Shown here piece after piece: positions 8,566-11,665 of a stretch of DNA of 11,665 nt. Source of the DNA: Darksidea phi (taxonomy: Eukaryota > Ascomycota > Dothideomycetes > Pleosporales > Lentitheciaceae). A program made the translations under genes and the position numbers. How positions within the stretch are numbered: the first letter of the stretch is position 1; each line of letters begins with the position of its first letter. The notes under the pieces were generated by a model. That model did not search any database. It worked only from the letters and a program-made list of their open reading frames with translations, and was not told where the DNA came from. The stretch spans positions 1 through 11,665 of the forward strand of contig JASJFT010000466.1 of assembly GCA_030770425.1 (NCBI GenBank), read 5' to 3'.

Positions 8566-8639
8566 CCTATCTATATATCTTTAGCCTCCTTAGAAGTATA
8601 TCGTTAGTAGGTTAGTTATTCTAATATAAGTTAGAGGAG

Positions 8640-9990
8640 TTATTTATATCTATATCCTCTTCTTAGAATAAAGTAGTATACTTATTTTAAGGGATAACGC
8701 TCTATACTAATAGATACTTAATATTAAGGGAGGTATACTAAGAGATATTCTTAACTAGTCTAGTACTCTATAGTATAATAGCTACTACTCTAGCTAGTAT
8801 CCTAGCCTATATAGTAGGGTACTTTCTACTCTTTTAGGTACTAATAGCTACTATACTACTCTACTATAAGGGATTAGTCTCTATAACTAGTACCTCTTTA
8901 CTACTTAATAATACTTCTTATAAGAGTTATTATTCGGCTAGTTATTATATATATTATTTAGTAAGGTCGTAGACCTACTAAAAGATATAGTATTCTACGC
9001 GTTAAATTATTATAAGTTCCTTCTTAGTAGGTTTAATAATCCTACTATTAACTCTCTTAGGGACTATAGGGTAGGTACTATAATCTAACTAGTAAAGTTC
9101 TAAATAATTTATATACCTTTCTTTATAAGTATATTCTATACTAGTAGGCCCGACGTAGTCTATAATTCTATTATTATAGTAGGTATACCTCGCTACTTTT
9201 ATATATTTTATAGGGTTATAATATTCTTAGTAGCCGTCCTTATATTAGGCTATTACGGCCTTTTTAATAATCTCTTTAAATTAATTACTCGTTCTAAAGA
9301 GCTAGAAAGGTTATACTAGCTTAAGGAAGAATATAATCTAGATAATTAAGTCTCTCTTATTAGAACCGTATCTAGAGGACTAGTAGCTAATCGATTATAT
9401 TTCTATTTAGGTTACTACCTCCTCCTTAATATTATATAGAGTAATAGAGGTCTCTTCTTTAAAGAGACTTCTAAAACTATACTATATATTCTAGACTACG
9501 TAGTTATACTACTTCTATAGAAGGGTAGCTCTATCGCCCTCTATAGTACGAATTATTTTCTCTTAAGTTTTCTACTTTATAAGCTAGTCGCGTATTATTC
9601 TACTAGTCGGGATAATTACCTAGTCTATCCTCGTAGCTATAGCCTAGAGGATATTAGTAATCTAAAGTCCTATAGTACTATATATAGTCTATCGGATAGC
9701 TATTAGTATTAGGTTTAGGAGCTAGATTAGGGTAGAGACTATAAGTAGAATATAAATATTATTATTCTATTTTATTATATTATAGACTTATATAGTTTAC
9801 GTTTATTCTCTTTAAGATATACTTTTAGATATAGAATAGTTACTTTCTTCTAAGGAAGACGATAAAGTAGCTTCTATATATATCCTTTAGGGGCGTCTAC
9901 TAGTACTTAGATATAAATTAATACTATTACTATTACTATTTATATAGCTACTATTACCACTAGTACCTATAACTAAGTTAGTAATAGCCT
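8640..9990 (-). pseudogene. Probable location of LINE ORF1 (gag-like), not resolved
   Basis: In Tad1-type elements ORF1, which encodes an RNA-binding protein with CCHC knuckles, lies just upstream of ORF2. On this strand that is this interval, which has the same RIP-saturated composition. One minus-strand frame looks coding-like at about 9180-9310 (for example SLERVINLKRLLKRP), but I could not line up zinc knuckles. These would be hard to see because every Cys and His codon is converted. The call rests on position and composition only. Confidence 0.35.
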
Positions 9991-10003
9991 AGATAACTAG
10001 GCG

Positions 10004-10219
10004 TTGGAGATTATTTATAATTCTTACGTCTTTAGGATTTATAAAGCCCTTTATATAAATATTAATAGCTTTTATAAGAGTTATAGTAATAACCTTATAC
10101 CTTTAAGTAGTATACCTAATAGTAGTAAAATAGGGGGTAATCGTACTAGAGATAGTATTAGTTACTACTCTAATCTTATCCTAGGTATTTATACTACTAC
10201 TAAGTTAAAGGCGTACTAG
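10004..10219 (+). other. Short open stretch in the RIP block, unidentified
   Basis: Seventy-one codons are open from a TTG to a TAG at 10217-10219, in a block where TAA and TAG are very common. No ATG is present. The product (for example KIGGNRTRDSISYY) matches no family I know. It may be a fragment of another repeat that had few Gln, Trp or Cys codons, or it may be chance. I do not call it a gene. Confidence 0.15.
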
Positions 10220-10524
10220 TACGCGAATATCTATTACGTAGTACCTTTTAGAGATACGAATATTATTCTATCTAGTAGACTTAAGCTCCGCTAGCCCTAT
10301 ACTACCCTCCGGGAGGAAGGACGGCTACTAGCTATTAGGGGGGGTCGCCCTAGGTACTACTATAGACTCTATAGTTTCTACCATTTATATTATAGCGTAA
10401 TAGCGCGATAAGTAGAGGGTAGATAAAGGCTAGAATTCGAAAATTTAGGCCCGTTTTAACTAGGATTAGATGGAAAAATGATAAAAATTACCAATCTAAA
10501 AATCTAGAAAAATTGGTGTTCGGT

Positions 10525-10538
10525 ACGTAACGTTACGT
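10525..10538. repeat. 14-bp perfect palindrome
   Basis: ACGTAACGTTACGT equals its own reverse complement. It lies just outside the right edge of the RIP-saturated block. No function is assigned. Confidence 0.7.
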
Positions 10539-10679
10539 TGGCTCCTAGGCTAGCTGTATTTTTAGTAATTCTAATTACCTTATTATATTTTAATATTTCG
10601 ATATCTTACGTAATAGTATAGGTAGTAACTATATAATAATAATAGCTTCTAATTTACTAATAATATATATAGATAGTTA

Positions 10680-11280
10680 AACGCGCCGATAACGCCGAAC
10701 CCCCTACTAATAACGATAGTAAGGTAATCTACGCTAGACCACTTCTTAGTCCTCTACTTACTAGTAGCCTCCCTAGCTAGGTATCCCCGTCGTCCTCCGT
10801 CCTGCCTATCCCTACCGGTTCCTCCGTATTCGATCCCCTACGCTATCGTTCGTATCGTATCTACTATAGATACTAGCTCTATCTTCTACGTTAGGTATTA
10901 GTTCTCTCGATAGCCTACTAAGAAGGCTATTTCCTCCCTCTTAAACGGTCTTCCCTGTATAAGCTTTTCCTCCAGCCTACGCAGACGGAATAGCTACCTT
11001 TTAACAAAACGCCTATTCTCGTTATATAGGGCCTTGGACAGGAATATATTATAGGTAACTACTAATAACTATACGAGAATCCTATTACCGCTCGTTCCCT
11101 TAAATATATCTAACGTATATTTGGTTTTATACTAATAATTATTATAATTAAGGAGCCCTGTTGGTAGTACCTCCCGCCTATAGCGCTGGGGACGCTCTGT
11201 TGCGATATTCGAAAGGTTTAGAGCGCTGTACTCGAATAGCCTATTGTACCCTAGTTCCTCCTACTAAAGGTCCTAATGAA
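10680..11280 (-). pseudogene. Degenerate coding-like stretch of unknown family
   Basis: One minus-strand frame (codon tops congruent to 1 mod 3) keeps a protein-like composition for about 200 codons with only TAG/TAA interruptions. Readable parts are EELGYNRLFEYSALNLS (about 11205-11260), RYRREVLPTGLL (about 11150-11185), LSKALYNENRRFVKR (about 10998-11045) and LRRLEEKLIQGRPFKREE (about 10933-10988). The basic, Leu/Glu-rich helix followed by a G-R-P box recalls the C-terminal tails of fungal pogo-like DDE transposases, but that likeness is weak and I do not assign it. Composition is less damaged than in the block to its left. Confidence 0.35.
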
Positions 11281-11665
11281 GGACTAGGCGAACGATCGTT
11301 GGTGAAGATATGTGGTTAGTGGGTGTTAATAGTAAGTTTGAGGAAGAGGTAAGGAAGCTGGCTGAGGATAAGGGATGGATGTAAGTAGGATACCGGTATT
11401 ATCGTGGGTAATTTTTATACTGTAGGTGGGAGTGTTGGTACGCTAACTCCTCGCGACCGCTGTTGGTCTCCTAACGCTCTGTGGTTCGGCGGCATATATT
11501 ATTTCTCGTCGCCTTAATCCCCCAAGTAGGCTCTGTGGTTCGGCATCACATGTTATGTCTCGTCCAGCGCCTTAATGTTCGAAACATTACCTCGTCGCTT
11601 ACGATCGACAGTACTGTGTACAGCTCTACAGCTCTATTATCGTGTATAAGGTGTGGGTATAGCAC
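11281..11665. other. Normal-composition non-coding stretch
   Basis: CpA and TpG are common again and no long open frame is present. Apart from the two-copy repeat at 11476-11576 I see no gene, RNA or element end here. Confidence 0.5.
11476..11576. repeat. Two diverged tandem copies (43 and 47 bp, period 54)
   Basis: Copy 1 at 11476-11518 and copy 2 at 11530-11576 share GCTCTGTGGTTCGGC at the start, a TTAT-TCTCGTC core, and GCCTTAAT at the end. Between them copy 2 has CACATGTTATG where copy 1 has CATATATTATT. Two of these differences are CpA-to-TpA and TpG-to-TpA, as RIP would make; one is a G/T change, and there are short indels. Confidence 0.8.

Larger units (their letters stand above)
4740..8600 (-). 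pseudogene. Tad1-like non-LTR retrotransposon (LINE) ORF2, RIP-destroyed
   Basis: One minus-strand frame, interrupted only by TAA/TAG (no TGA is possible here), reads through every ORF2 domain of a fungal Tad1-type LINE: AP endonuclease (about 7930-8565), linker, reverse transcriptase (about 6500-7320), RNase H (about 5290-5500), and a terminal Cys/His motif (about 4980-5040). Frame agreement over 3.8 kb (GGDFN top at 8180, YIDN at 6644 and RNase H YIDS at 5495 all congruent to 2 mod 3) argues strongly against chance. Cys reads as Tyr, His as Tyr, Gln and Trp as stop, and Met as Ile, as RIP dictates. About 1,280 codons fits the family. ORF2 nicks the target and copies the RNA there. The exact start and end are not definable because start and stop codons are masked. 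Confidence 0.85.
4635..10470. other. RIP-saturated block, almost free of CpA/TpG
   Basis: Reading the block by eye, I find CpA or TpG only at about 5870, 9958, 10005 and 10382, although chance would give hundreds. TpA is extremely common, while CpG, CpC and CpT persist. That is the signature of RIP (CpA to TpA on both strands) run to exhaustion, not of general AT drift or CpG deamination. Consequences are that ATG, TGG, TGY, TGA and all CAN codons are practically absent, so ordinary gene finding fails. The left edge is the base after the gypsy LTR terminal CA. The right edge is at about 10470, where TG and CA reappear in number. Confidence 0.93.

Noticed and set aside
4635..10470. Mitochondrial DNA or a naturally AT-rich genome as the source of the block
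   Set aside because: Low GC alone would not remove CpA/TpG while keeping CpG, and nuclear retrotransposon domains are readable within it.

Overview
The window looks like a transposon graveyard from a filamentous ascomycete (Pezizomycotina) with an active or formerly active RIP (repeat-induced point mutation) machinery. The species cannot be told from the sequence. I see no intact host gene, rRNA, tRNA or CRISPR array. The evidence for RIP is direct: one block of about 5.8 kb has lost virtually every CpA and TpG dinucleotide on both strands while keeping CpG, CpC and CpT.

Layout. (1) Positions 1-4634 hold the 5' two thirds of a Ty3/gypsy (Metaviridae) LTR retrotransposon on the minus strand: LTR (4350-4634), leader (4168-4349), gag (4167 down to 1996, with a CCHC knuckle), then pol in the -1 frame (protease, reverse transcriptase, RNase H). 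It runs off the window at position 1 before integrase. A canonical slippery heptamer followed at once by the gag stop sits exactly where the frame changes. This element is only moderately RIPped. (2) Positions 4635-10470 are the RIP-saturated, TpA-rich block. Although it has no useful open frame, one minus-strand frame (codon tops congruent to 2 mod 3) reads through the full domain order of a Tad1-like LINE ORF2: AP-type endonuclease, reverse transcriptase, RNase H and a C-terminal Cys/His motif, from about 8600 down to about 4740, with no indel detected. ORF1 of the same LINE should lie at about 8640-9990 but I could not identify it securely. (3) Positions 10470-11280 are intermediate in composition and carry a degenerate minus-strand coding-like stretch of unknown family. 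(4) Positions 11280-11665 look like normal-composition intergenic DNA with a diverged tandem repeat.

The saturated block begins at the base after the terminal CA of the gypsy LTR. This suggests that the gypsy copy landed in, or next to the 3' end of, an already heavily RIPped LINE and has itself been RIPped only lightly since. Both elements lie on the minus strand. Nothing here appears able to make a working protein. The interest lies in the layers of decay and in the LINE hidden beneath saturating mutation.
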